DNA from: Pezicula radicicola
Lineage: Eukaryota > Ascomycota > Leotiomycetes > Helotiales > Dermateaceae
Reading direction: 5' to 3'
Assembly (NCBI GenBank): GCA_003008705.1
Contig: PDUO01000092.1
Coordinates: 71,941 to 135,940, forward strand
DNA length: 64,000 nt
Part shown: positions 21,720 to 32,995 of the stretch, piece by piece
Position numbering within the stretch: the stretch's first letter is position 1
Layout: each line of letters begins with the position of its first letter
Program-made: the position numbers and the translations under genes
The notes under the pieces: generated by a model
Database searches by the model: none
Told to the model about the DNA's origin: nothing
What the model saw: only the letters and a program-made list of their open reading frames with translations

Positions 21720-23704
21720 ATGTCGGCAGTAGGCAACAGTTACAACTTCTTCATTATCTTCACCGTCGCCCTGGGCTCGTTCACATATAGCTATAACTCA
21801 TCTATTATAGGATCAGTCTTTGGCCTCCCCTCATTCTTCTCCTACTTCAATCTCACCCTAGCTGGAAGTCATTCGGCTTCCATCATCGGCGGTGGGCATC
21901 CCACAAAATACCCTCTAGAGGCTGGCGCTAATCTAGGTTGTAGCTGCTAACGGCTTATTTGCGGGTGGTGGAATGATTGGTTGTGTAATTGTCGCATAGC
22001 TAATGGATAAAGTCGGGCGTGTACGTGCCATTCAAATTATCTGTGTTGTTGGCGTGGTATCTGCGATCATCTAAGGCGCCGCAGTACATATTGCGATGTT
22101 TCTTGTCGGTCGATTCTTTAGCGGACTAGTGTGAGTTAATACCCAACCAACCTAATGTTTTACTTACTGAAAGGTAAAGGGCAGGAATGGCAAACACCAT
22201 CGTTCCTGTGTACTAGTCAGAGGTTTCTCCCGCAAAGCAGAGGGGCAGAATGGTGGGATCACATGGCTTTTTGGTCGTTGCTGGCTATTTAAGTTCTATG
22301 TCAACCTAGAGAAGTAATAGATACTGATCTTTCTTTCTAGGCATGCGCCGCATGGACAGGCTTTGGCTGCTACTTTGAAAAGAATCCCGAAATCCAGTGG
22401 CGCCTCTGCTTGGGTTTACAAGGTCTGAACCTCCGTCAACCCTACTTCGAATAGCTCCTAATAATTTCCCAGCGGTGGTTCCAGCTATTCTTATGGCTGC
22501 AACTCCCTGGGTGCCCGAATCACGTAGGTGGGATATCCTCAATGATAGGGGTGACAACGCACTAGAGACTCTAAGGAGATTGTATAAGAAGCCGGAGGAC
22601 CAGGACGATACTTTTGCGAGAGAAGAATACCTGCAGATCCGTTCTCAAATTGAACTGGAAATGCAGAATTCTCAGGGCTTTTTAGCTATGCTTAAGCAGC
22701 CACACAATCGAAAACGATTCTTGTACGGAGTGTTTATTCAGTACGCCACGATAAACATCACACTGCGCTTCTGCTAATATGATTCTTTAGATGTCTTGCA
22801 CAAAGCACTGGAATCCTCGTGACTAGCAATTATCAGGTATATACACCATGGAGTCTGAGAGTAGATAAACCCGTAGCTAAATGCGAACAGGTACTCCTAT
22901 AGAACAACCTTGGCCTCTATGAGTCGATCCCACTCCTATTATATTTAGTCTATACATCGTGGGCTTCATTCTTGAATTAGGTGTCGAGCATGATGGTTGA
23001 TCGCTTTGGACGAGTGAGAATGCTGATTTTCGGACTTGTACGCCTTCCACAACTGTAAAGTGGATTATGCACTTCGGTCAATTATTAACATGGCATTCCA
23101 GATTGGCTGTGTGTGCATGCTTGTCTGCTTCACCGCAATGGTTGCTACTTTTGCTGGTACATTAAACAAAGTCGGAAACAGTTTCGGTGTACTCTTTTTG
23201 TTTCTATTTGTTACATTCTACGCATCCTGTGTCGACTCGGTCAGCTATGTATACTGCTCAGAGATCTTCCCGACGTACATGAGAGCTCAAGGTGTTGCAG
23301 CTTCTATATTCAGTCTTTTTTCGATGACTCTGCGTAAGCTCTCTCTCCTACTCTGTCTGAAAACATTAATTAACTGACAGATCTACAAAGTGTACACCAT
23401 GCCAGCCGCCACCGCTTTTGCTCATGTAGCCCGGACGTATTATCTTGTTTTCGTTATCGTTCCAGCGGCCGGCCTGCCCGTGCTTGCCTTCTTTCCCGAG
23501 ACCAAGGGGCATAGCCTGGAAGAAATAGCGGCTCTTTTTGGCGATGATGTTGCTGTTGACTTATCTCAGCTGACAGTTCAGGAAAAGGCGGAGCTAGACA
23601 AGAAGAGAGTAGCTCATGATGCAACAGATGCGAACCTTCAACAACTTAGTGACTCTGAGAAGGCATCAGAAGCCCAAGTGGAAGATGTTGCTGAAAGGGT
23701 GTAA
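21720..23704 (+). pseudogene. MFS sugar-porter-type transporter with several nonsense codons
   Basis: Twelve-helix membrane transporter of the fungal sugar/quinate porter type. Recognisable in order: FFIIFTVALGSFTYSYNSSI (helix 1), NGLFAGGGMIGC, LMDKVGRVRAI (the DRxGR-like loop), PVY-SEVSPAKQRGRMVGSH, WVPESRRW, KQPHNRKRFLYGVF, YCSEIFPTYMRAQGVA and FFPETKGHSLEEIAALFGD. In-frame stops occur at 21997-21999 (TAG before LMDKVGR, Trp expected), 22072-22074 (TAA, Gln expected) and 22214-22216 (TAG in VPVY-SE, Gln expected). All three fit C-to-T or G-to-A changes. The middle (22780-23030) is not readable. Probable substrate is a sugar or aromatic acid; this cannot be decided here. Confidence 0.8.
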
Positions 23705-23976
23705 AATGAGCAGTATTCGGAGCTAGGGGTTGTACTTGTACCAAAAATGCATATCTTTGCGAGAGCAGGAAATATGTATGCTTTATGTAGATTGCTAAAA
23801 TCACCCCCGATTTCGAACTATATTTTGCAACCTTACATAACTCCAGGTAGAAGAATATCTTATGTTGTGACTTGGGATTATAACCTTGAAATTATGATTC
23901 TATGTGGCTAGTTATTATTAAGTTTTATGGCCTAAAGTATGCTTATGATGCACATGTCTACATTATAACTGCCTTT
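23705..23976. other. intergenic, convergent 3' flanks
   Basis: AT-rich; nothing recognised. Confidence 0.4.
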
Positions 23977-25151
23977 TTACGCATGCCCAGCCTTCAATCC
24001 CACCCGTGCAGCCTCACTTTTGACAATTTCTGGAATTGACTCCAACAAGCTCTTTTCTCTCGGTTTCCAGCGCAAGAACTTCGTTGCCCGCCTTGCATGT
24101 CCACCAGAGTTCACTCCCCAAGATAAGGCCACGGGGCCAGATATCTCCTTTGCCTTCTCCTTCGACATCGGTTCTACTTCCGCACTAGGTATGTAGCCGG
24201 CCTTGAATGAAGCATTCGCTACAGCCCGGGAGATATCTCCCCAGACATGTCGCCCGTTCTCCGCAAGGAAGTAGCCCCGCTCTCCCCAGATCTCGCTATC
24301 ATTTAATGTAGGATACGCGAGTGCTGTCTTAACGAGCAGCACGAAGAGCATGCTGAGATCATAGATATGCACATTGTCCTTCTCAGTCAACCCCCGACCA
24401 CGAATCGGCGCCTTGCCGCGTTTGAGTGTTGTCGAGGTGAGGTCATAAACTTGCTGACTCCGCGTGTTGTCTGGCCCACGGCCAAGGCCGTAGATGAGAG
24501 GTGGGCATACGATTGCAACTTTGGCGGCGGCGGGTTTTGAGGTGCCGGCTGCGAGAACGACTTTATCTACATCACGGTGGACAGCGAAGTCTGGCAGACT
24601 GGCTAGGTCGACAACGCCATCAAGGTCATCGTAGGATGGCGCTGAGGGAGCTTCGCCATAGTTGTTGCTCTGCTGATCTTTCCAGCAAAGAATCCCTGTA
24701 CCGCTTGTATGCACCAAGAATCCAGGGTGTGTCTCAGAGTGGCCTCCCAGAAATCCTTTTGCTATCGCCTTTGCTGCTACTAAATGGTCTGAGGAATTGG
24801 CTGTATCTGTAATTGTTTTGCAATTTCAGGGTCTGTTAGGATCGAAATTGTAAGGATTCTTATATATTATAATATCTGCTTTTGCGCTCTCCTCCTCTAG
24901 CACCGCCGAGTCCTCAAGAGTTCCATTCACAAGCCGAACATTATTGTAAACTGCAGCAACGGATGCGCCTTTGTCTGAATTGCGGACTAATGCAGCATAC
25001 TCGAGTTCAGGATATGCCTCATTGAGAACGAAGAGCACGTCGCCACCAACGTAGCCTGTAACGCCAGTTCTGACACTGAGGTTAGTAATTGTGACTTTGC
25101 ACTATGGGCTTTGTAGATAGTCTATGCTCACATAAAGATCTTCGGAGCCAT
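23977..25151 (-). pseudogene. NAD-dependent epimerase/dehydratase-family (extended SDR) protein, splice donor lost
   Basis: Exon 1 starts at ATG 25151 (MAPKIF), and a GTGAGC..CTAAC..CAG intron rebuilds RTGVTGYVGGD, the nucleotide-binding loop. Exon 2 runs to about 24876 (SAKADII). The third part restarts at NSSDHLVAAKAIAKG and continues through VHTSGTGILCW, VCPPLIYGLGRG, KDNVHIYDLSMLFVLLV and RGYFLAENG to the stop at 23977. Between 24900 and about 24790 the minus strand has a clear branch site (CCTAACAGA) and acceptor (ATTACAG), but no GT at all where a donor is needed; the site reads ATATAAGAATCC, and translation runs into TGA at 24826-24828. A G-to-A loss of the donor is the simple explanation. 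Confidence 0.72.
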
Positions 25152-25266
25152 ATTCCAGTCCCTGAAGCATGCTTGGTGCGATTTGGAGCCTGATAAAAAT
25201 AATACGCCTTTTCAAGTGATGAAATACGAGCAACAGAAAACGTGTTCGGCTAACGGTGGAAAGCGG

Positions 25267-25276
25267 TCGGCGCCGA
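25267..25276. promoter_or_regulatory. TCGGCGCCGA, variant motif copy 5 (perfect palindrome)
   Basis: Lies in the divergent region of the epimerase (116 bases upstream of its ATG) and the C2H2 regulator. One base differs from copies 1-4. Confidence 0.5.
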
Positions 25277-25289
25277 AAAATCTCCTCCC

Positions 25290-28192
25290 CGTAACCGGTC
25301 TGGACATGGCCATCAAAGAGACATCGGCACAGTTTCCACGTCTTCCAGCTCTAACAACCATTCCACCTATCGGAACCGTGCGTCTCGTTCACCAACACCC
25401 CGCCAGTTGTTATGTCATATATGTGGTAAATCTTACGATCGAGCTGACTATATGAAGCGTTACATGAAAATTCATAAGAGGAGTATAATCAAGTGCCGGT
25501 GTCTTAATTCTAAAGTGTTCCTAGATGAAAACTTATGGGCTTACCGTTGTCCTTCGTGTCTAAGAACATTTAATAGAAAGTCTAGCTCCTATAACTTGTA
25601 CATGAACGCGAACTAAATGTTTAGAGTAGTGACCTACTGCTTCGCCATAAGGCAAGGCACGAACGAGATACGAATGCAAACTCGAATAACTCCAGTAGTC
25701 AACTTAGTCGAGTCATAAAGCCATGTCAAGCATGCGCCCTGTCAAAATCTCGCTGCAGTGATCGGAAGCCGTATGATCGATGCTCTTCCAAGGGGATTAA
25801 ATGTATCTCTTCGAGCAGCAAGACAGAAGATCTGTCTCAAAGATCGACGGGCTCTTAGCAGCCTTAAAATGACTCCTCGCTGTTGCAAAGATCATCTACC
25901 ATTTCGCGAGTCGAGTCTGACAAAGACCTCTTGCCGCAGCAAAATGTGTTCTCTGTAGAATCTTCGTCGTTCAACCAAGACTCTCTTCGATTTGGGAATT
26001 ACACCACTAGCAGTGAGATACCAGTCTTGCCTTTGGCCTTTTCGAATGAAGAGCTTTGTGGAAATCTTGACTTGAATCACCAACCAATTTTCTCTCAATT
26101 TGAACAAAATATAGACTTCGGTTTTGAAAGCATGGACTTCGAATGTCTCGGTGTGTTTGCTGAAGCGGCCAATATTGAAGACACAGCCGACTATATGTTT
26201 CTGGATAAGATGGACAGTGGAGATACACTTCCTAAACGCAAGACCTTGAGTAGATTTGAAGCATTTGAAAGGTCGCCGTGGCTTTGAAACCCAAATCCGA
26301 AGGACCATGCATATGCAGAAAATGATGCATATAAGGTGAATGAGGACATTCCAGAAACTTCACCTCGAAATCTCGAGCTCGATCAACCTGTCATTTCCGA
26401 TATTTCTATTGAACCTCTTGATCAAATCTGTAGAGATTCCTTGCTTTTCATGGTCGCTAGTACTGCCAAGGTAAAACCTCAAAAATCCTTTCCGTCAACG
26501 CAACTTTTTAACACACTCGTTCGGGCCTTTTTCATTCAGGAAGTATACACTTTGGACACTTGGATGCATCTAACATCATTCCAGCCATTAGAATCCCTTC
26601 CTGAATTAGTCGGGGCTGCGATTGGAAAATGGGACTAGCTTTGCAGGAGACGGTACCACTTTCAATATAGCCATTGTAAGGGCGCTAGAAATCTTCACTG
26701 TAAAATAAATCTCAGCTAATCAATATAGATTGATCATGACAACAGCAGTACAAGGGATATCCAAGTACTGCAAACATTCATGTTGTGGATATCGACGGGT
26801 CTATGGAGCGGCATTCCAAGGAAAATGGAAATTATAGAAAGCTTTGGACAACCAATCACAACAGTAAGCTGCAAGCCCACTCGAGAATGCTGCACTCAAA
26901 ATGGCTACAATATATTGTTCAGACACAGTGCAACAAATATAGCCTCTAGCCTAAGCAGATGCTTCTTCGAGCGGGAGCTTTTTCATGTGCGAGATATCCT
27001 GACTTGGATCCTCCTACGGCTACGGATGACAGTCAAACATTGGACTCTAAATGGAGGAGGTTGGTTGCACAGGAGTCGCTGAAAAGGTAATATCTACTCA
27101 CAATTTTCAACATCTAGTAACAGTGTCTAAGGGATGATAGGCTAGCCATACACGTTTTCCTCCATGATACCAGGGCGTCGGATGACTCTGTTGCAAAACC
27201 CTTTAATTACACTTTCTGACCTGTCAATTCCGCTTCCATTGTCCCAAGAACTTTGGTTTACTAATTTAGCGAGGATTAGAGGGATTTGTATCTGCGAAGA
27301 GGTGTACAGATCCAGGCCTTGATTAACTACGACTCAAAGGCATACAGCCCCTCAAATCTAGATTCAATTTGCGAGAGTGTCGGTACACAACTCGCTACTT
27401 TAGTAGTACTCTACGGATACTGGAATCAGATATGCATTTCACAGCGTCCGTGACTCCTTCCGACAGAATCTCTCCGGCTTCGCTCACGACGGCTCCCCAC
27501 GAAGAAGCGATAGAAACCCCGTTTGGCTCCCAATGAAGTATCAGGAACTATATCGAGAACCTCAATCATTTCCAGAGAGGTATAAAAATCATATTCAGGG
27601 TTCTCAAGAGATTATAATGTTTGGGCAGCTGTTGATGATGTCCCTGCACATCACCACAGCCGAGCTTCAACGGTTAGCGGGGACAAAGGGCGAAAGTGAG
27701 GCCAGCCGAGCATATAAAAGTTTGCAGACGTGGAAAGATACAGAGGAAGGAAGAAGAGGAGTGTGGTACGCCGGCCAAGTTCTCAGAGCGGCTAAGGCGT
27801 TTCCGCGGACACAAATCAGTGGCATCAATACAGTAGCTGTCTACCGGGCTTGCTTGACATTATGGGCTTACGGATACCTTGGATGTTCTTCGACCAACAA
27901 GCTGTCCGGCGTTGATCACGTAGAAAAGTCTACCAGCTCGTCTATCCAGGTCCAACTCGATGGAAGAGAGAATCCAGAAACTCGTACATTTGTGAGCCTG
28001 GGATTTGGACAGCCCGGTTTGACGCGCATCTCGGGCTCGGGGTTTGTGGCATTGGGAGACGCTCGTGTTGTCATAGGTGTTGGTTAGGATATCTTTAGTG
28101 CAAATTTTTCCGGCGGTTTGAGTCGATTGCCTCCTTTGGTAGATAGCTTGAGAAACCTGATACAGATTTTAGGCGATCCTACACCGAGCAGA
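25290..28192 (+). pseudogene. C2H2-type fungal transcription factor with RIP-like damage
   Basis: The start is not resolved. A zinc finger at 25413-25475 reads CHICGKSYDRADYMKRYMKIH; the first zinc-binding His is Tyr. A second finger-like block (CPSCLRTFNRKSS...LYMNAN, about 25548-25613) also lacks both His positions. The fungal regulatory domain follows in pieces on all three frames: TLDTWMHLTSFQPLESLPELVGAAIGK, RDIQVLQTFMLWISTGLWSG, LDSKWRRLVAQESLKR, VFLHDTRASDDSVAKPFNYTF, then after a one-base phase break SIPLPLSQELWF. A clean 184-codon block at 27533-28087 (QVLRAAKAF, VAVYRACLTLWAYG) ends in TAG, after which the same frame reads 34 more plausible codons to TAA 28190-28192. His-to-Tyr and Gln-to-TAG fit C-to-T changes. 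It probably once regulated the adjacent genes. Confidence 0.68.
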
Positions 28193-28637
28193 TAAATCGT
28201 AGCAGATGGATGCAAGCATTCAACTTGATAAATATTTGTAATTATGTTTCCACTACCTATATAAAATTATGCTAGGAAGTTTCTCTGTCGCTATCGGATG
28301 ATATTTTCACGCAGGGGAATAAATGCAGAACAAGTCTAGCGCTACGCCGTATCAATGAAGATAAAAGAGCCCTTAGGATTTTTTATGGGCTTTCTGTCCA
28401 AGGCAGAATTCGGATAGAGTAATTATGAGGCACCGTCCTCCTAAAAATTAAATTGGGCATACGGGCTTTCTTAACGAGTTGAGAAAAGACGGCCCAGCTC
28501 GGGGCAGTTCGGGCACTTCAGAACTCTGGACGGAGCATATATTCAGACCCCCTTTAGAAGTTGTACCGCAACAAGATGTCTCGTAAATTCAACCTGGAAC
28601 GACATTTTTAAATTCTGTTGCACAAAATTAGATTACA
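28193..28637. other. intergenic, upstream of the FMO relic
   Basis: AT-rich first half; no gene and no TCGGCACCGA motif. Confidence 0.35.
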
Positions 28638-30430
28638 ATGAGCAGCCTAGAACTAGAATATAGCAATAGGGTGAAATCCACCACGCCTCTCAAAGTTTGC
28701 ATCGCAGGCGCAGGAATTGGGGGTCTATCTGCTGCCATTGTACTGCGCCAAGCAGGGCACCAAGTCAAGGTTAGTGGAAAGAAAGCAGTTCCAGAAAAAA
28801 AATTTAGAGGTTTCATATTTAACATATTTCTCCATCTCTAGATGTATGAGTCCTCAAGGTTTCCCATGGAAATAGGAGCAGCCATCTACCTGCCTCCAAA
28901 CATAGGCGGGCTCTTAAGACGCTTCGGGATGAAACCTAAATTTATCGGAGCGAATGATGCACAGTACATACGTACACACAAGCAACATCATTTGGGATAA
29001 TTATAACTCAGATTATCGAAATTTAGGTTACTGTATACTCCAAAGAGGGAAAAATTCTTAGTACGAAAGATGTGAGAGGATCGAAGAATATCTACCCCTA
29101 GGTAAGTTTGACCAAAGTCTTTGTAGACACATGAGGAAGCTTGCATTCATGCGGTGCCTATAGCCGTGGTAACCGAGCCATCGAATTGATCTCTACGAGG
29201 AATTGAAGAGAATAGCTACCACTTTCAGTAGACCAGGAACACCCGTCATTATCAACATATAATCTGCCGTCGTTGATTGTGATCCATCGATGCCATCATT
29301 AACTCTTAAAAACAGTAAAATAGTAACCGGAGATCTGGTAATAGGTGTAGATGGTGTTTATATAAGTATATCGAGTAAGAGTCCTTTATCTCTACTAAGA
29401 AAAACCAGTCAGTTCTCCGCTCGATCGTAACAGGTGAAACTATGGAGCCAAGACCCTCCGGAGGAAGTGCTTTTCGTTTCCTTGTTCCTATCTCTTAAGT
29501 GAAAGGAGATCCTAGAACGGCCTCACTTCTAGAGCGCCTAGGTGAGCTTTAGCTCTAGGAAGGGACGAATCGTCGTCTGGTGATCTATCCATGCCGGTTA
29601 GTCCTGCCGAAGCGCAAATTCTCTGCGAGTTTTAATCTAACTCGGCCACAAGGGATAACACAGAACTTAATTTGGTGTGCCTATACCCTGACGTTGAAAA
29701 TGAAGGAAGCAAAGAAGGTGGGCGAATCGCCCTGTTTTTGTGAACTGTGTCTTAACACGATAAAGGTTGGAACAACTCGGCTTCTAGCGAACAGCTTCTA
29801 AAGGACTATGATGAGTATAACGAAGCCATTAAAGCCTTGCTTTCGATGGGAAATCTATCGTCTATTAAACTATAGAGACTCCTTGATCGGCCAGCGTTGT
29901 CGACATAGATCAAGGGACGAACATCTTTGTTAGGAGATGCTGCTCATCCATTTTTACCACGTAGGTCTCCCAGACGACATGTCTTTTGTACGATTAAGCT
30001 AATATTCGAATACTAGACCAAGGGCAAGGAGGTGCTCAGGCCATTGAAGATGTAAGTCTAGCCATTTTGACATTAAATACGATTAGTTACTGATCCCCAA
30101 GAAATGGTGCAGCTTTAAGAGCACTTTTCCCACTGGGAACCAAGCCTAAAGATGTTTTAGAGCGCCTCGAATTATATAAGAGATGCCGGTATGACCGTGC
30201 TACCATGGTATAATACTTCTCCCGAGCAGCCGCATTCAAGCACAGTGACAAAGACACAGTCGGAGGAAGAATTACTGACCGTAAGTTCTACGGGTCGAAA
30301 ATATGTAATTTTTAGGCCGTTTACTAACAAAGGCAAGCCTTGGAATTCTCGAAAATCAATTTTGGTCATGACGCTTATGACAATGCCCAGGGAATTCTTC
30401 TTTGACATCTCTGTACGTGAAGCACTTCTC
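28638..30430 (+). pseudogene. group A flavin monooxygenase (salicylate hydroxylase-like), heavily degraded
   Basis: FAD/NADPH aromatic or enol hydroxylase class. ATG 28638 leads to the dinucleotide motif GAGIGGLSAAIVLRQAGH; an intron with GTTAGT..CTCTAG joins it to MYESSRFPMEIGAAIYLPPN. Later blocks are HRIDLYEELKRIATT (about 29171-29215), GDLVIGVDGVY (about 29330-29362), and LLGDAAHPFLP with QGQGGAQAIED after an intron (29925-30050), which is the second FAD motif. NFGHDAYDNAQGILL near 30400 is the C-terminal end. Stops break nearly every block; for example TAG 29099-29101 where Trp is likely. This is one of the most decayed genes of the island. Confidence 0.72.
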
Positions 30431-30469
30431 TAGTAATACTTATGCAGTTGACTAACTCTTAAAAGCGGC

Positions 30470-31289
30470 TAAATCTGGATTCATTGGAAGTCCCAGTACA
30501 TTTGGACCACCCCTAACCTTGTCGCTGTCACCTTTTGGTCCAACATACCTAACTGCTTGGGTGACTTTCAGAACCCCACTCAACTACATGAAGATATTTC
30601 TGCCTTTATGTGGCTTGGAATTTGACATTGTTGGTGGCTGGGCAAAAGCCACTTTCTCTGTGACAAAGCTGGGGCGAGTTGCTTCACTAGGCGAACGAGG
30701 GTACTCTCGCCAGAGTCTGTATATTCACTAGGTCAAGAGAGCAGCTAAGGAATCTACATCCAAGATAGTCTCGTCTTTATTCTGTCCACTCGTCTTTGAG
30801 GACGATCCTGACGTTGTTATTGCGACTCGCGAAAAGGGCGAGATTTGGACTGCATTCACAGCTCTCAAGGGCCAGTTCAGCGAACGATATTTTTCATTGC
30901 AGGCTAGCTGGGAAGATACACCATTCTTCGACATGAAGTTGAAGCAGTTAAATCCGAGTGATTCGAAGGCCGTGACAATTGATGTAGAGTCAACCAGCGG
31001 AATACAAGTCTTGCCGAAAATTGGCGAAAACGGTCAGAGGTCACAGACTGAGATTCTCACTACACTCTCTCCTCTTTACCTAAACTCCCATGATGAAGTC
31101 AGGTGGAAGTCCGAGGCTGCAGACATGTCTTTCACTAGATTAGGTGGAGCTGAGCTGGATCGTGCTTTTCCCACTTTGGCTCAATTTATTAGACGGTTGA
31201 AAGGAATTAAGAGTGACAATGTGATTGCGAGTGGAGTAACTTCTTGGCCGGAAAGAGTTCATTTGCAGCAAACTTCTGTTGTGGATTAA
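30470..31289 (+). pseudogene. acetoacetate decarboxylase-superfamily-like protein, broken
   Basis: Plus-strand sequence from about 30470 reads IGSPSTFGPPLTLSLSPFGP, NYMKIFLPLCGLEF, GERGYSRQSLYIH, then TAG at 30729-30731, continuing in the same frame with VKRAAKE, CPLVFEDDPDVVIATREKG, WTAFTALKGQFSERYFSLQASW and a clean tail ending at TAA 31287-31289. The order and spacing resemble fungal acetoacetate-decarboxylase-fold proteins, in which GY-E-LYIHGV and CP-LFE--DP---GRE--GFPK occur. The GFPK block carrying the Schiff-base Lys in true decarboxylases is not present here (REKGEIWTAF). It may be a non-decarboxylating relative or a decayed copy. It directly follows the FMO gene on the same strand. 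Confidence 0.5.
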
Positions 31290-31986
31290 CCTAGATACAA
31301 AGCATAATTCGAAATTATCACTTACTGTGGATAAAGAATGTAGATGAGATATAGTTGGCTATTCTAATTGATCTCTTTGAAATACATTCCTGAACTTCTA
31401 TTTGGGCGGAAGTAATGAGTAAGAAAGCTGGAATATAACCGAAGTGATATTCTTCCTCGAATATTTGACTCCTCGGAAGGCTTTTGAACATCGATAATCA
31501 AGTAATTATGCCAAGCGTGGGTGATAACAATGAAAACAGCGATAACTTTGTTCCACATTAGATTAGATGGCACTTGAGTAGAACAAATATATTTTGAATC
31601 TCAAATATTATATATAACCCTCTAGACAAATAGTAAAATATTGCGGTTAGGATAATCTTTGCCAACATGAAGCTTATGAGTTCCTTTGTTCCTTTCCTCT
31701 ACTTGTGCAGCAAGAAGTAGCATGTAGCAAGAACAGTAAGCAGCAGCGTATAGCAAGAAGTAACAAGTAGCAAGTAACAAGAAGGAAGAAAGAAGCACTA
31801 TAACCTTCCTTACCCTAGGAAAACAAACAATATCTGCACCCTTCAAGTAAAGAGAGAAAGATAGCAAACAACAAACGAATCACTTCCATTTGTTATTAAT
31901 TTACCCACCAACCCTCTCTCTTCTCCTCCCATCCACATCTCCAATCGCCCATCTCTCTCTCATATCACATCTCCCATACCATCATC
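31290..31986. other. intergenic, island border
   Basis: No gene recognised. Around 31700-31790 a short degenerate AGCAAGAAGTA-type repeat occurs. The stretch marks the change from broken to intact genes. Confidence 0.35.
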
Positions 31987-32995
31987 ATGGCTTCATATTC
32001 TTCTCCGCCACTCGAACAATGTCCTTGGTGTAGTCCATTTCTCAGCACAGTGGCCGGTGGTAAGATCCATTCGTCTAAGGTCCGTACACCACCATCTCCA
32101 GATTCCCCTTCTCCGTTCCACACAGACTTCACTTCTAACAATTTTCAATTCCCACAAGATCATCTTCTCACAACATGCACCACACACCTTTCAAGCACAA
32201 TGTAAACTCAACTGGTCCCTTCCTCATGGCCAACTTCCGCGCATTCGCATTCTCGAGGATTTTCTCGCGACGCGTGGTATTAATCATTGTCATCAGTTAA
32301 TCAAGGATAATGGCATACTCGATGATTTGCTGGCTGCGCTCGGCGTTCATCATGATATTATCGATACCATTAAGGGCAGCGGTGATCACAGCCATCTGGA
32401 GCATACCGGTACTAGTGGTATTCTGATCCGCGACAAGGTTGTAGAGAAGGTCGCTAGTCTCTTGGCAGAAGATGGACCTGTGTTGGATTGGACTACGGAT
32501 GGGGATGATGAGCTGAAGGCGCAATCGCTGTTTGCTGCTGATCATGACGATGATCGATTCTATGAAGACCTAGCTGAAGCACAGGGAACGATCTACAGCG
32601 CCATCTCTGCTATCCACTCCCTTACTCCGAATATCCAATACCCGGCACTACCTCCACTACCACAATCGATCGAAGATGACGACAAAACAGTTATTGAGGA
32701 CCTCAGAGAGTGCGTGGATGTCATTCGTGACACGAGTAGCACTGTTCGGACTCTACAGTTAGCATGGCGGGAGAAACAATGCTTGATTGAAGAGAATCGA
32801 CGGAAATACGAGGGACTTGAGTTGGAATTGAGGAGACGGATTGAGGGGATTGATAACGGTGCTGGGAGTGATGTGTCAGCGGCGGCGAAGATTGTACTGC
32901 TGAAGAAATTGGTTAGGTTGGAGGCTAGGAGGATTGATGAGCTTGTGACTGGTTTGGAATGTGTTGATGCGCTTTTGTATAGGGCGAGGGAATGA
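31987..32995 (+). CDS. hypothetical helical protein, about 290 aa
   Basis: Best model: exon 1 31987-32059 (MASYSSPPLEQCPWCSPFLS), donor GGTAAGA, acceptor TTTCAAG at 32195, exon 2 32196-32995; the sum is 873, in frame. An unspliced frame from ATG 32057 (312 codons) also exists but has a low-complexity start. The N terminus has a CxxC pair. The middle is acidic and helical (LSIEDDDKTV-type sequence near residue 180). The C-terminal third has heptad-like charged sequence (WREKQCLIEENRRKYEGLELELRRR, quoted in two parts: WREKQCLIEENRRK and YEGLELELRRR), likely a coiled coil. No known domain recognised. Confidence 0.7.
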
